Positions 43,547 through 54,613 of a stretch of DNA of 64,000 bases are shown here, piece after piece; the stretch's first letter is position 1, and every line of letters begins with the position of its first letter. The translations under genes were made by a program, and so were the position numbers. This stretch comes from Prochlorococcus sp. AG-388-E21 (lineage in GTDB: Bacteria > Cyanobacteriota > Cyanobacteriia > PCC-6307 > Cyanobiaceae). Location: assembly GCA_003279855.1 (NCBI GenBank), contig QCGO01000004.1, positions 62,001 through 126,000 of the forward strand, given 5' to 3'. The notes below the pieces were generated by a model. The model did no database searches, was not told the origin of the DNA, and saw only the letters and a list, made by a program, of their open reading frames with translations.

Positions 43547-44688
43547 TTGAAGGTTTTTAAAACAGAAATAAAATTATTAAGTATGTCTAGATTTAAATCT
43601 CTTCTAATTGTTAGCCTTATTCTTGATTCGTTGACAGGAACAGTAGGTGGTCTAATAGCAATAGCTAAAAAACCGTTTTTTTCAAGATGTTTTTGTAGAA
43701 GGATTGCCTTTTCTTCTTGTCCGACGATTATAGATAAGATTTGAGATTCTCCCTTAACTGGGTAACTTAAATTTCGAAGAATTTCTTTTTTCCATTTTTT
43801 AGAAGAGATTAATAAATTAATACCCCATTCTTGATTGGCTTTGATTTTTTGGAGCGATTTAAGTGCACCTGCAGATAAAGCCGGGGAAAGAGCAGTTGTA
43901 TATCTAAAAGCCCCACTCGTTTGAATAAGGTGTTCACCAATTTTTGAGTTACAAGCTATGAAAGCCCCGCCGCTACCAAACGATTTGCCAAAGGTTCCAG
44001 TAAGCATAGTTATTTCATCAGATAAATCAAAACTTAAACCTTTCCCTTCAGTCCCTAAAATCCCAATAGCATGAGCTTCGTCTACTAATAATTCAACATT
44101 ATACCTTTTACAAATTCCAGCAATTTCTTTGAGAGGAGCAATTGAACCTTCCATACTGTAAAGGGATTCAACAATTATAAGAATGGACTTTTGCGATGAA
44201 TTGAATTTAAGAATTTTATTTTCTAAGTCTTTTAAATCATTATGTGCGAATCTTACTAGTTTTGATCCGGCAGCTTTTACTCCAACTAATAAAGAATTAT
44301 GAATAAATTTATCTGCAATTACAATACTATTTCTGTTAGCTAAACCTTGCACGGCAGCAATATTAGCTTGGAAACCACTAGGAAATAAAAGCACTTTTTC
44401 CTGATTAAGCCATTCTGAAAGTTGTGTCTCTAATAATTTATGTATTGGTCTTGAGCCCGTTATGAATCTTGAACTGCCTGAACCAAGACCTTCTGATAAG
44501 CTTATTTCATAAGAGGCTTTTATTACATCATTATCTCTACTTAATCCAAAATAATCATTACTACATAAGTCAATAAAGTTATTTTTAACTTTCTTTGGAT
44601 TTACACCTTGAAGTTCATATGGCTTTTGACCTAATGTGAATGTTTTTAATTTACGAAGTCTATTTTTTGGGATTTTTACTCTATTCAT
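43543..44688 (-). CDS. bioF: 8-amino-7-oxononanoate synthase
   Basis: GSGSSRFITGSRPIHKLLE, VDEAHAIGILGTEGKG, GTFGKSFGSGGAF. Confidence 0.93.
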   Translation of the reverse strand: MNRVKIPKNRLRKLKTFTLGQKPYELQGVNPKKVKNNFIDLCSNDYFGLSRDNDVIKASYEISLSEGLGSGSSRFITGSRPIHKLLETQLSEWLNQEKVLLFPSGFQANIAAVQGLANRNSIVIADKFIHNSLLVGVKAAGSKLVRFAHNDLKDLENKILKFNSSQKSILIIVESLYSMEGSIAPLKEIAGICKRYNVELLVDEAHAIGILGTEGKGLSFDLSDEITMLTGTFGKSFGSGGAFIACNSKIGEHLIQTSGAFRYTTALSPALSAGALKSLQKIKANQEWGINLLISSKKWKKEILRNLSYPVKGESQILSIIVGQEEKAILLQKHLEKNGFLAIAIRPPTVPVNESRIRLTIRRDLNLDILNNFISVLKTFK

Positions 44689-44827
44689 TTGTAAGAAATT
44701 TCAACTAAATATTTTTTATAAAATGATCTAGATTTACTATTAAAGTGTGCAAGGTGGCTATTGTTTATTAATATCTATATAGATCATATCTTAAGAAGTT
44801 AACTCCTCCCCTCTTCAATCACAATTA

Positions 44828-47554
44828 TTGCTTAATTTAGAGGAATATTTCCCATTTCCACTAGATCCCTTTCAAATAGAGGCAATAAAAGCTATTAATA
44901 GTGGAAACTCTGTTGTTTTAACTGCTCCAACTGGCTCAGGTAAAACATTAATCGGTGAATTTGCTATTTATAGAGGCTTATCCCATGAAAGTAGAGTTTT
45001 TTATACAACCCCTTTAAAAGCTTTATCAAATCAAAAGTTTAGAGATTTTATTAATCAATTTGGAGAGAAGAAAGTCGGTCTCTTAACTGGAGATATTAGT
45101 ATCAATAGAGATGCTCCAATCTTAGTAATGACTACTGAGATTTTTAGAAATATGCTCTATGGAGAATTTGAAGAATTTGATGACCCATTGGTAAATCTGG
45201 AATCTGTAATTCTTGATGAATGTCATTATATGAACGATCCTCAAAGGGGGACAGTTTGGGAAGAAACAATAATTCATTGTCCAAGTAGAGCACAGATAAT
45301 AGCTTTATCAGCAACTATCTCTAATGCAGACCAGCTTCAAAATTGGATAGAAAAAGTTCATGGTCCTACAGTACTTGTTAAAAGTAATAAAAGACCAGTT
45401 CCATTAGATTTTATTTTCTGTAGTGCCAAGGGACTTCATCCTCTTTTGAATAATAAGGGTAATGGGATTCATCCAAATTGTAAGATTTGGAGAGCACCAA
45501 AAGGGCAAAAAAAGAAAGGTAAAGTAGGAAGAATAATGCAACCAAAGGCTCCTCCGATTGCCTTTGTAGTCTCTAAACTTGCAGAGAGAAATATGTTACC
45601 AGCTATCTATTTTATTTTTAGTAGAAGAGGTTGTGACAAGGCTGTTGAGTATATAAAAGATTTATCTTTAGTAAGTTATTCAGAAGCAAATTTGATATCT
45701 CAAAGATTAGATGTTTATCTAAAAAATAATGATGAGGGTATAAAAGATAAATTTCATTGTGAAGCTCTTAAACGAGGCATAGCTTCACACCATGCTGGTT
45801 TGCTTCCAGCATGGAAAGAGTTAGTAGAGGAACTATTTCAGCAAGGATTGATAAAAGTTGTTTTTGCAACTGAAACTTTAGCTGCGGGTATTAACATGCC
45901 TGCAAGAACAACAGTAATTTCAACATTATCAAAAAGGACTGATGAAGGACATAGATTATTATTTAGTAGTGAATTCTTGCAGATGTCAGGAAGAGCTGGA
46001 AGAAGAGGAAAGGATTTGCAGGGATATGTTGTAACCTTACAAACTAGATTCGAGGGAGCAAAAGAAGCTAGTACCTTGGCTATTAGTGAACCAAATCCAC
46101 TAATTAGTCAGTTCACACCAAGCTATGGAATGGTTCTTAATCTTTTGCAAAATTATAGTTTAGATAAATCTCGAGAGTTAATAAAAAGAAGTTTTGGGAG
46201 CTTTTTATATTTAGGGGAATCTTCAGAAGAGACGGCTATTCTTGATAATTTAGAAATAGATTTAAAAGAACTAAAAAAAATAACCTCCAATATTTCATGG
46301 CAAGATTTCGATTCATACGAAAAGTTGAAAAGTCGTTTAAAAGAAGAAAGAAGATTGTTGAGGATATTAGAAAAACAAGCAGCTGAAAAATTATCAGAAG
46401 AAATTACTAGTGCACTTACCTTTATTAAAGATGGAAGTTTAATTTCCATAAAAGCCCCTCAAATAAATAGAAAAGTTGTTCCAGCGTTAATTTGTAAAAA
46501 AATATATGAATCAAAAAAAATTAAAAGTTTGCTTTGTTTAACAATTGATAATTTATTTATCCTTATAAAACCTTCTTACATAGTCAATATTTTTCCTGAT
46601 TTAGAAGAAATTGAAATTTTGAGGCTTAAAGAACCCAAGATGAATTTCTCAGGAGAAGTTGTAAGAGGTGATAATGAATCACAAACTTTTGTAGATAGAA
46701 TTTTTGATTTTTCTGAAAAATATGATTTAAGAACTCCTCAATATGACCTGACAACTGAAGTTCTGGCACAAAAGAAACTAATTACTAATTTGGAAGAAAC
46801 AATTACTAATCAGCCTGCGCATAAATTTGGTGACTCTAAAAAATTAAAAAGATATAGAAAAAGGATTATCGAGATTGAGCAAGAAATAGTTATGAAAAAT
46901 AATCTTATGGAAGAAAAAGAAAATCATAACTGGATAAAATTTACTGATTTAATAAAAATTTTGAATCATTTTGGCTGTTTAAATGATTTAGAGCTTACCG
47001 AAGTAGGGCAATCAGTTGGTGCAATAAGAAGTGAAAATGAATTATGGGTCGGACTTGTTTTACTTAGTGGATACTTGGATGATTTGACCCCTCCTGATTT
47101 AGCCGCAATCATTCAAGCAATTTGTGTGGATGTAAGAAGACCCAATCTTTGGTGTAATTTTAAGCCTTCCATAAAAGTTATAGATGTTTTTAATGAATTA
47201 GAGAGCCTAAGAAAATTAGTAGCCTCGAAACAAAATAATTTTAATATTAATACTCCAATTTTTTTAGAAACGGAGTTGACTGGGATAATTTCAGAATGGG
47301 CGAGAGGTAAAAAATGGAAAGAACTAATTTTTAATACTTCTCTAGATGAGGGGGATGTTGTAAGGATCTTAAGAAGGTCTATGGATGTTTTATCACAAAT
47401 TCAATATTGCGTAGGAGTAAGTAATAAACTAAAAAATAAAGCAAAGTTAGCCTTAAAAGCTATAAATAGATTTCCTGTTTCTGAATCGAATGATTTGTTA
47501 AAAGTCTCTGATAATATAAATCCAGCAACGAAAAGAATTGATAATAATTCCTAA
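44828..47554 (+). CDS. SKI2/MTR4-like DEAD/DExH-box RNA helicase with DSHCT domain
   Basis: LTAPTGSGKTLIGEFAIYRG, LDECHYMND, ALSATISN, QMSGRAGRRGKD; TTG start. Confidence 0.9.
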   Translation: MLNLEEYFPFPLDPFQIEAIKAINSGNSVVLTAPTGSGKTLIGEFAIYRGLSHESRVFYTTPLKALSNQKFRDFINQFGEKKVGLLTGDISINRDAPILVMTTEIFRNMLYGEFEEFDDPLVNLESVILDECHYMNDPQRGTVWEETIIHCPSRAQIIALSATISNADQLQNWIEKVHGPTVLVKSNKRPVPLDFIFCSAKGLHPLLNNKGNGIHPNCKIWRAPKGQKKKGKVGRIMQPKAPPIAFVVSKLAERNMLPAIYFIFSRRGCDKAVEYIKDLSLVSYSEANLISQRLDVYLKNNDEGIKDKFHCEALKRGIASHHAGLLPAWKELVEELFQQGLIKVVFATETLAAGINMPARTTVISTLSKRTDEGHRLLFSSEFLQMSGRAGRRGKDLQGYVVTLQTRFEGAKEASTLAISEPNPLISQFTPSYGMVLNLLQNYSLDKSRELIKRSFGSFLYLGESSEETAILDNLEIDLKELKKITSNISWQDFDSYEKLKSRLKEERRLLRILEKQAAEKLSEEITSALTFIKDGSLISIKAPQINRKVVPALICKKIYESKKIKSLLCLTIDNLFILIKPSYIVNIFPDLEEIEILRLKEPKMNFSGEVVRGDNESQTFVDRIFDFSEKYDLRTPQYDLTTEVLAQKKLITNLEETITNQPAHKFGDSKKLKRYRKRIIEIEQEIVMKNNLMEEKENHNWIKFTDLIKILNHFGCLNDLELTEVGQSVGAIRSENELWVGLVLLSGYLDDLTPPDLAAIIQAICVDVRRPNLWCNFKPSIKVIDVFNELESLRKLVASKQNNFNINTPIFLETELTGIISEWARGKKWKELIFNTSLDEGDVVRILRRSMDVLSQIQYCVGVSNKLKNKAKLALKAINRFPVSESNDLLKVSDNINPATKRIDNNS

Positions 47555-47565
47555 AAGTAGTTCAA

Positions 47566-48954
47566 TTAAATCATTTTATTAGTATTTATAGCATCCTCAA
47601 AATCATTAGCATTTAAGTATCCTAATTTTATTGTTGCTTCTTTTAAGTTGATTGATTCATTAAAAGCAAGATTCGCAATTTCTGCTGCTTTTTCATAACC
47701 TATTTTGGGAACCAATGCGGTTACAAGCATTAGTGAATTTTCAAGATTAGCTTTTATAGTTTTTGGGTTTGGTCGTATCCCTTCAACTAATTTTAGTCTG
47801 AAGTTACTTATCGCATGATTCAGTAATTTTATACTCGTGAGAATATTAAATCCAATTAGTGGCTTATATTCATTCATTTGTAAAGTGCCGCTGGCATTAG
47901 CTATTGATACTGCGTATTCAAAACCCATTACTTGAGTGCACACCATTGATAATGCTTCACATTGGGTTGGATTAACTTTTCCAGGCATGATTGAGCTCCC
48001 CGGTTCATTTTGGGGAATTATTAATTCATAAATGCCAGATCTAGGTCCTGAGGACAATATTTTAATATCATTAGAAATCTTAAATAATGCACTTGCTAGG
48101 ATTTTTATTTGACCCATTACTTGGGCTAATCGATCATGAGATGCCATTAAAGAGAAATGGTTCTTTGATTTATAAAAAAATATACCAGTATATTCTGAAA
48201 TTGATTTTATAGATTCTTTTGAAAAATCTTTTGGACAATTAATACCTGTACCGACTGCCGTACCACCTAGTGGTAAGAAACATAATTCATCAAGACTAAT
48301 TATCAGAGCATCTTCAGCGTCCTTTAGTTGTTTTGACCATGCAGAAACTTCTTGACCAAGAGAAATTGGCACTGCATCTTGAAAATGAGTTCTACCTATT
48401 TTTATAAGATCTTTCCATTTATTACTCTTACTATCAAGAACCTTAGTAAGTTCCTTTATTGATGGAACTAATTTTTTAATTATTTGAGTAACAACAGATA
48501 TCTGAATAGCCGCAGGAAAAGTATCATTTGTAGACTGCGATTTATTAACATCATCATTTGGATGAATAGGATGATGACTTCCAAGTGCTGAATTTGTTTT
48601 TAACGCAGCAATATTAGATATGACTTCATTGATATTCATATTTGTTTGAGTACCACTACCTGTTTGCCATATTTTTAAAGGGAATTGAGAATCGTGTTTC
48701 CCATCAAGTATTTCTGTACAGGCTTCAATAATGAGATCTTTTTTTACATTATTTATCAAACCCAATTTGAAATTAGAAATTGCAGCTGCTCTTTTTATAA
48801 CCGTAAGTGAATAAATTAATTCAATTGGGATTAACTCCTCACCAATAGAAAAATTTATAATTGATCTCTGCGTTTGAGCTCCCCACAAAGCCTCTGAAGG
48901 AACTTTAATCTGTCCCATACTATCTTTTTCAAATCTAAAGTTCTTGGTCATCAA
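47566..48954 (-). CDS. fumC: Fumarate hydratase class II
   Basis: GAQTQRSIINFSIG, GSGTQTNMNINEVISN, PGSSIMPGKVNPTQCEA. Confidence 0.97.
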   Translation of the reverse strand: MMTKNFRFEKDSMGQIKVPSEALWGAQTQRSIINFSIGEELIPIELIYSLTVIKRAAAISNFKLGLINNVKKDLIIEACTEILDGKHDSQFPLKIWQTGSGTQTNMNINEVISNIAALKTNSALGSHHPIHPNDDVNKSQSTNDTFPAAIQISVVTQIIKKLVPSIKELTKVLDSKSNKWKDLIKIGRTHFQDAVPISLGQEVSAWSKQLKDAEDALIISLDELCFLPLGGTAVGTGINCPKDFSKESIKSISEYTGIFFYKSKNHFSLMASHDRLAQVMGQIKILASALFKISNDIKILSSGPRSGIYELIIPQNEPGSSIMPGKVNPTQCEALSMVCTQVMGFEYAVSIANASGTLQMNEYKPLIGFNILTSIKLLNHAISNFRLKLVEGIRPNPKTIKANLENSLMLVTALVPKIGYEKAAEIANLAFNESINLKEATIKLGYLNANDFEDAINTNKMI

Positions 48955-48991
48955 AAAAACTGTGGTTAAACTTCAAATAATATTTAGGGAT

Positions 48992-50287
48992 TTAAATACT
49001 TAACTTATCCCATATTACATTTAAATTGTTGAGGTGAAATGAGGGATCAAAGCATACCTTTAAATCATTCTCAGAAACCAATGTCATTATCTCTTGGTCC
49101 CCCTCAATATTTTCCTTGAAATTACCATTCTCATTATTCCAAGCTTGATGAGCACTTTTTTGTACCAAGCTATAAGCCTTTTCCCTAGACATACCCTTTT
49201 CAACAAGTAAAAGTAAAACTTTCTGACTAAAAATTACTCCCCCATATATATTTAAATTTTTGAGCATATTGTCCGGATAAACTTTTAAATTATTTATGAT
49301 TTCTTTCATTTCTCTAAGCATAAAATGTAGGCATATAGATACATCGGGTAACATGATGCGCTCATTAGAACTATGGCTAATATCTCTCTCGTGCCAAAGC
49401 GGAACATTCTCAAGAGCTGTTACAACATAACTCCTCAAAATTCTAGATAAACCGCTAACCCTTTCACTACGAATAGGGTTTCTTTTATGAGGCATAGCTG
49501 AGCTTCCTTTTTGCCCTTTTGAAAATCCTTCTTCGACTTCTAAAACATCTGTTCTCTGAAGGTTCCTTATCTCAGTAGCAAACCTATCAAGTGAAGCTCC
49601 TATCAACGCTATTGTTTGAACATATTCAGCATGTCTATCTCTTGATATAACCTGAGTACTTGCTGTATCTGGTTTTAAACCCAGCAACTCGCAAGTAATT
49701 TTTTCTATTTCTGGGTTTGTATTAGCGTAAGTTCCCATTGCTCCACTTATTTGTCCAATGGAAATAGATTCTTTAAGGATTAATAATCTTTTTTTATCTC
49801 TTAATATTTCTGCTAACCATCCTGCCAATTTAAATCCAAACGAAATAGGCTCTCCATGAATTGCATGGGATCTGCCAATCATTAAAGTATTTTTATGCTG
49901 TCTTGCTAATGATCTGACCTCATTTTCTAGTTTTTCAATTTCCTCTAATAACAATTCGCAGGAATCTTTTAGCTGTAATGATAGGCCTGTATCAAGGACA
50001 TCGCTGCTAGTCATTCCAACATGGATGTATCTTCCGGAATCTCCAACATATTCATTGATATTTGTTAGAAATGCAATTACATCATGTTTTACTTCTTTCT
50101 CGATTTCTTTAATTCTTGATTCTTCAAATTTTGCATTTAAACGAATTTCTTGTAACGCAGCTTCTGGCATTTTCCCAAGGGAACAATTTGCCTCGCATGC
50201 TGCAATTTCAACTTTAAGCCAACTCTGAAATTTTGCATTTTCAGTCCAGATTTTTCCCATTTCGGGTAATGTGTAACGTTCAATCAC
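48992..50287 (-). CDS. purB: Adenylosuccinate lyase
   Basis: MIERYTLPEMGKIW, HVGMTSSDVLDTGL, KGSSAMPHKRNPIRSE. Confidence 0.97.
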   Translation of the reverse strand: MIERYTLPEMGKIWTENAKFQSWLKVEIAACEANCSLGKMPEAALQEIRLNAKFEESRIKEIEKEVKHDVIAFLTNINEYVGDSGRYIHVGMTSSDVLDTGLSLQLKDSCELLLEEIEKLENEVRSLARQHKNTLMIGRSHAIHGEPISFGFKLAGWLAEILRDKKRLLILKESISIGQISGAMGTYANTNPEIEKITCELLGLKPDTASTQVISRDRHAEYVQTIALIGASLDRFATEIRNLQRTDVLEVEEGFSKGQKGSSAMPHKRNPIRSERVSGLSRILRSYVVTALENVPLWHERDISHSSNERIMLPDVSICLHFMLREMKEIINNLKVYPDNMLKNLNIYGGVIFSQKVLLLLVEKGMSREKAYSLVQKSAHQAWNNENGNFKENIEGDQEIMTLVSENDLKVCFDPSFHLNNLNVIWDKLSI

Positions 50288-50579
50288 AATTTTTAAACAT
50301 CTTCAATTTAAACTTTATAACTAAAATCTCATAATTGCTCTATACGTAAAAGTTCTACTTGCCATTGAACATATTTGTATAAGTATTATTGTTATAAATA
50401 AAAGCTTTTGGATTTGTAAATATCAATTCATTTTGAAAAATGTCTAAAGCTTGCGATTGGATTATCTTTATAAATAGTAGGTATTTTGTTTTAATAAAAT
50501 TTTAAATTAGTATTATGTTTCAAAAATATAATTTGAAAATAGCCAGTAATTATTTTTTAAAGTTACCTTTTTAGAGTAA

Positions 50580-51392
50580 ATGATTAAAAAAAGTAGGCTA
50601 GATCTTTATCTTATTTACAAAGGCTTATGCGATACTCGTCAAAAAGCACAGGGACTAATTCTTGCAGGAAAGGTTAAAGATATCAATGGTAAGATTTTTG
50701 ATAAACCTGGTCAACAAGTTTTAGTAGGAACTGAATTTATTATTGAGTCTGAACCTCAATTTGTATCGAGAGGAGGAGAAAAATTACTGGAGGCTTTTAA
50801 AAAATTAAATATTAATGTTAAAGATAGAGTTTGTATAGATGCAGGAATTTCTACTGGAGGATTTACTGATTGCTTGTTGCAACAAGGGGCGAAAATGGTT
50901 TACGGGATAGATGTAGGTTATGGTCAAACGGCTTGGAAAATAAGGAAAAATCCAAAAGTGAAACTCTTTGAGAGATCAAATATTAGAAATTTAAAGCCTT
51001 TAGATATCTATTCTGAAGAAAGTTTATTACCAAACTTTGTTGTAGCAGATTTATCTTTTATTTCACTAAAGTTAGTTTTTCAACCTATTGACAATTTATT
51101 ATCAGGAGATCTTATAGAGGGAATATTTCTTATTAAACCCCAATTTGAGGTAGGAAAAGATCGAGTAAGTAAAGGGGGTGTTGTAAGAAAGGCTGAATAT
51201 CATATTGAGGCCATAGAGTCAGTTATTAATGCAGCAGAACAATTGCAATGGAATATCCAAGGACTAGTAGCTTCGCCATTAGTTGGGCCTGCAGGAAATC
51301 ATGAATATTTAGCTTGGATGTCTAAGATTGGGATGTCTAATCCAATAATTAATATTAATTTTATAGAAAATTTAGTAAAAGAAACTCTTTAA
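50580..51392 (+). CDS. TlyA family RNA methyltransferase (S4 domain)
   Basis: RLDLYLIYKGLCDTRQKAQGLILAGKV, DAGISTGGFTDCLLQQGAK, LIKPQFEVGKD. Confidence 0.92.
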   Translation: MIKKSRLDLYLIYKGLCDTRQKAQGLILAGKVKDINGKIFDKPGQQVLVGTEFIIESEPQFVSRGGEKLLEAFKKLNINVKDRVCIDAGISTGGFTDCLLQQGAKMVYGIDVGYGQTAWKIRKNPKVKLFERSNIRNLKPLDIYSEESLLPNFVVADLSFISLKLVFQPIDNLLSGDLIEGIFLIKPQFEVGKDRVSKGGVVRKAEYHIEAIESVINAAEQLQWNIQGLVASPLVGPAGNHEYLAWMSKIGMSNPIININFIENLVKETL

Positions 51393-51755
<363 letters not shown>

Positions 51756-52001
51756 TTAATTCTTTTTTTGAAAAACATCTAGCATTGAAACTCCAGAAAA
51801 TGATTTAATCTTTAGACCAGAGCTAATTGCATCCTTAACTAGTAACTTAGAGTTTTCGTTTGAAATTATTACTTGATTATTTGATAATGCCTCCCATTGA
51901 GTATCTTCAAAATGCGTCTGGAGCCATAACATTCCAATAACACTAGTGGGCTTAAGAGATTTATTTGAGTTATTGTCTATATTTACCAAACAGATGTCCA
52001 T
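51756..52001 (-). CDS. Uncharacterised 81-aa protein upstream of glnB
   Basis: ORF with ATG in an otherwise unoccupied interval, 24 nt from glnB, same strand. Confidence 0.7.
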   Translation of the reverse strand: MDICLVNIDNNSNKSLKPTSVIGMLWLQTHFEDTQWEALSNNQVIISNENSKLLVKDAISSGLKIKSFSGVSMLDVFQKKN

Positions 52002-52051
52002 AAGTTTTTTGAAACTAAATACATATAAGCCTTTTTAATGACACTAGGATT

Positions 52052-52065
52052 GTTACTGTTGATAC
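52052..52065 (-). promoter_or_regulatory. Candidate NtcA site GTATCAACAGTAAC (GTN10AC) upstream of the 81-aa ORF-glnB unit
   Basis: Matches relaxed GTN10AC; one mismatch to GTAN8TAC. Confidence 0.35.
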
Positions 52066-52179
52066 AAAATTAAGTTTTATATCCTTTGACTTATTGATTT
52101 GTAATACTTAAGTATATTTTTAATTTTTTGCGAATTATTAGCTTTTTATATATTTTTAGTAAAGGTATTTTTGAAAAAA

Positions 52180-52590
52180 ATGAGCACATCTAATTTACAT
52201 GATTCGACTGATAAACCCTTATATGGAGAAAGAATAATAGAAGAATCAAATATAATTTGTTTTGAAAATCCAAATAAAAAAAGAGTTTATGAAATTTCAA
52301 TAGAATTACCTGAATTTACTTGTAAATGCCCATTTTCGGGGTACCCAGATTTTGCAAAATTAAACATCTTCTATCAGCCAAATATGAAAGTATATGAGTT
52401 GAAATCCTTAAAACTTTATATTAATAACTTTAGAGATCTCAAAATATCACATGAAGAAGTGGTTAACAGAATTATGGACGATCTTTTAAATGCAGCTTCG
52501 CCACACTGGATTCATTTAAATGCTGATTTTAATCCTAGAGGAAACGTCTCTATGAAATTAGATATCTATAGTGGACAGAAAAGAAATTAA
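52180..52590 (+). CDS. queF: 7-cyano-7-deazaguanine reductase
   Basis: [46 protein letters not shown] at 52180 preferred. Confidence 0.95.
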   Translation: MSTSNLHDSTDKPLYGERIIEESNIICFENPNKKRVYEISIELPEFTCKCPFSGYPDFAKLNIFYQPNMKVYELKSLKLYINNFRDLKISHEEVVNRIMDDLLNAASPHWIHLNADFNPRGNVSMKLDIYSGQKRN

Positions 52591-53873
52591 TTATTTTTGA
52601 GCTCATCTGATAATTTTAGAAATTCCTTTTTAAAACCCAAAAGATTTCTATTACTTAAGCCACCAATAAATAATTTATTTGTATTTTCATTAAATAAAAT
52701 CCATATTTGGTTTGTGGGAATAAGACTAAAAATTGTTCCCAAAATTATTAAAGTAAAGGATAAATAAATAAATGGAATTGAAGGATCATTTTTAATAATT
52801 AAACCACTACTAGGAATTATTTTTTTTAAAGATAGTTTTGAAGAATTAATTTCTATTGGATTATTGTTTAAATAAACAAAATTTTCAGAAAAATCTTCAA
52901 TATTTGAGACTTTAAGTGGACCATTTTCATTATCAATAGTTAAAAGATAATTTTTTTTATTTTCTCTACCCAATTCAATTAAAAGCCCCCATATTTGATC
53001 TCCTATCTCAGGAATAGTCTTTAGTTGGAGTTGATAAAGAACAGTATCAATTTCCAAAACAATATTTGAAACAGACCAATCCGCTTGATAAATAGTTAAA
53101 CCTTTGAATCTGATAGGTTGATTTACTTGAGTTGTTTTTATTTCATTCAAATTTTGTTGTTTCGAAAAAAATTCTAAATTTGAAATAAATTGCTTTGGTT
53201 TCCCATCACTTTCACGTTCAATAAAAAAGTTTTTTAATTTTATTTTCACTTTTGAATTTGTACTCTCATTTATTAAATCTAAGCTTTCTCCTAATCTCAA
53301 ATATTGTTCTTTAGATTGGCTACTGAAATTTCCGTATGCAGAACCAATAAGTAGAATAATTAAACCTATATGTACAATTATAGGTCCAAGTTTTCCTACT
53401 AAGCCTTTTCTTGCCGATAAGCGATTTTCAAATTTTGAAATGCTCCAACCTTTTTTTCTAAGTAAAGAATCAGCTTTTAAAATGTGATCTGCATCTTGGA
53501 TTATTTCGTAATTAGTTTTTAATTCGAGTTTGTAGAATTTTTTTTCATCTTTATAGTCAGTCCATTTTAATGCTGCTTTTAAAGACGGTATTTGCCTCCT
53601 AAAGCTGCAAGCTGCAAGAGAAATACAAAGTAGTATTAATGAAAACAAAAACCAATTACTTGTATAAATGTGATCTAATTGGAGTCTTATAACTTGAGAA
53701 CCATCAATAAATCCAAATATTGGCGTTTCGTTGTAGAAATCAATATACTTTTGTTTATCATTCCCTTGAGGTATAAACGTTCCAACTCCACTTGAAATGG
53801 CAATGAAAATTATTAATAGTATTGCAAATCTTAAACTTGATATCTTTAGAATAAATTTCTTAAAAATAAGCAT
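52587..53873 (-). CDS. ccs1: Cytochrome c biogenesis protein Ccs1/CcsB (ResB-like)
   Basis: [44 protein letters not shown]. Confidence 0.92.
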   Translation of the reverse strand: MLIFKKFILKISSLRFAILLIIFIAISSGVGTFIPQGNDKQKYIDFYNETPIFGFIDGSQVIRLQLDHIYTSNWFLFSLILLCISLAACSFRRQIPSLKAALKWTDYKDEKKFYKLELKTNYEIIQDADHILKADSLLRKKGWSISKFENRLSARKGLVGKLGPIIVHIGLIILLIGSAYGNFSSQSKEQYLRLGESLDLINESTNSKVKIKLKNFFIERESDGKPKQFISNLEFFSKQQNLNEIKTTQVNQPIRFKGLTIYQADWSVSNIVLEIDTVLYQLQLKTIPEIGDQIWGLLIELGRENKKNYLLTIDNENGPLKVSNIEDFSENFVYLNNNPIEINSSKLSLKKIIPSSGLIIKNDPSIPFIYLSFTLIILGTIFSLIPTNQIWILFNENTNKLFIGGLSNRNLLGFKKEFLKLSDELKNN

Positions 53874-54530
53874 TTAGATCCAGTTTGAAATTAAATTTAG
53901 AATCCCTAGAGAAACTAAAAATACTCCACTTAAAGTAGGAATTATTTGACTATATTTTCTGAGTTCTAGAAACTGCTTTAAATTTTCAGTTGTCGCTCCT
54001 GCAAGGATTAATGGTGTTACTTGACCAAGACCAAAGAAGAATAAAAATATTATTGAAATTGCAGGGTTTTTTGCTTGTGAAACCCATGCTAAGAGTGAAG
54101 CCAGTACTGGAGTAATACAAGGTGAAGAGGCAAGACCAAAAGCTCCACCTATTACAAAAGGTGTAATTATAGAAGGCACCTTATCTTCCATAAATTGCAA
54201 ATCGGGCCCATTAGGTAATTGGAATTTTAAAATTCCTAATAAGTTTAAGCCCATAATAATTGCTATTAAAGCTACTAAAGATGCGTAGTAAGAGGGCAAT
54301 TGTCCATATATTTTTCCTAAGAATCCGCTCAAGGCACCCAATGTAATAAGGGAAAAAATTACTCCTCCAGAAAAACTAATAAGTTTAAACTTATTATTCT
54401 TAGTTCCACCCACATAAGCAATTGTGATTGGTAGTAAAGATAAAGAACATGGACCAAGACTTGTTAAAAGGCCTGCAGTAAAAACTAAAAATATGGTAAG
54501 TGGACCTGGATTATTAAGCCCTTGCTCCAT
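53874..54530 (-). CDS. ccdA: CcdA-type thiol:disulfide transmembrane protein
   Basis: FTAGLLTSLGPCSLSLLPITIAYVGG, GLASSPCITPVLASLL. Confidence 0.92.
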   Translation of the reverse strand: MEQGLNNPGPLTIFLVFTAGLLTSLGPCSLSLLPITIAYVGGTKNNKFKLISFSGGVIFSLITLGALSGFLGKIYGQLPSYYASLVALIAIIMGLNLLGILKFQLPNGPDLQFMEDKVPSIITPFVIGGAFGLASSPCITPVLASLLAWVSQAKNPAISIIFLFFFGLGQVTPLILAGATTENLKQFLELRKYSQIIPTLSGVFLVSLGILNLISNWI

Positions 54531-54613
54531 TAGTAAATTACCCTTTTGAGCTAATTCTGAAATAAATAAATTAATTGAGGCGATAACAGGAATCTAAATC
54601 TTCTAAATTCTAA

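Noticed and set aside
50440-50505. 21-codon ORF MSKACDWIIFINSRYFVLIKF in the purB-tlyA gap
   Set aside because: Too short, no clear ribosome site, expected by chance in AT-rich DNA
52066-52179. Possible preQ1 riboswitch upstream of queF
   Set aside because: No recognisable C-rich preQ1 aptamer pattern; sequence is AT-rich
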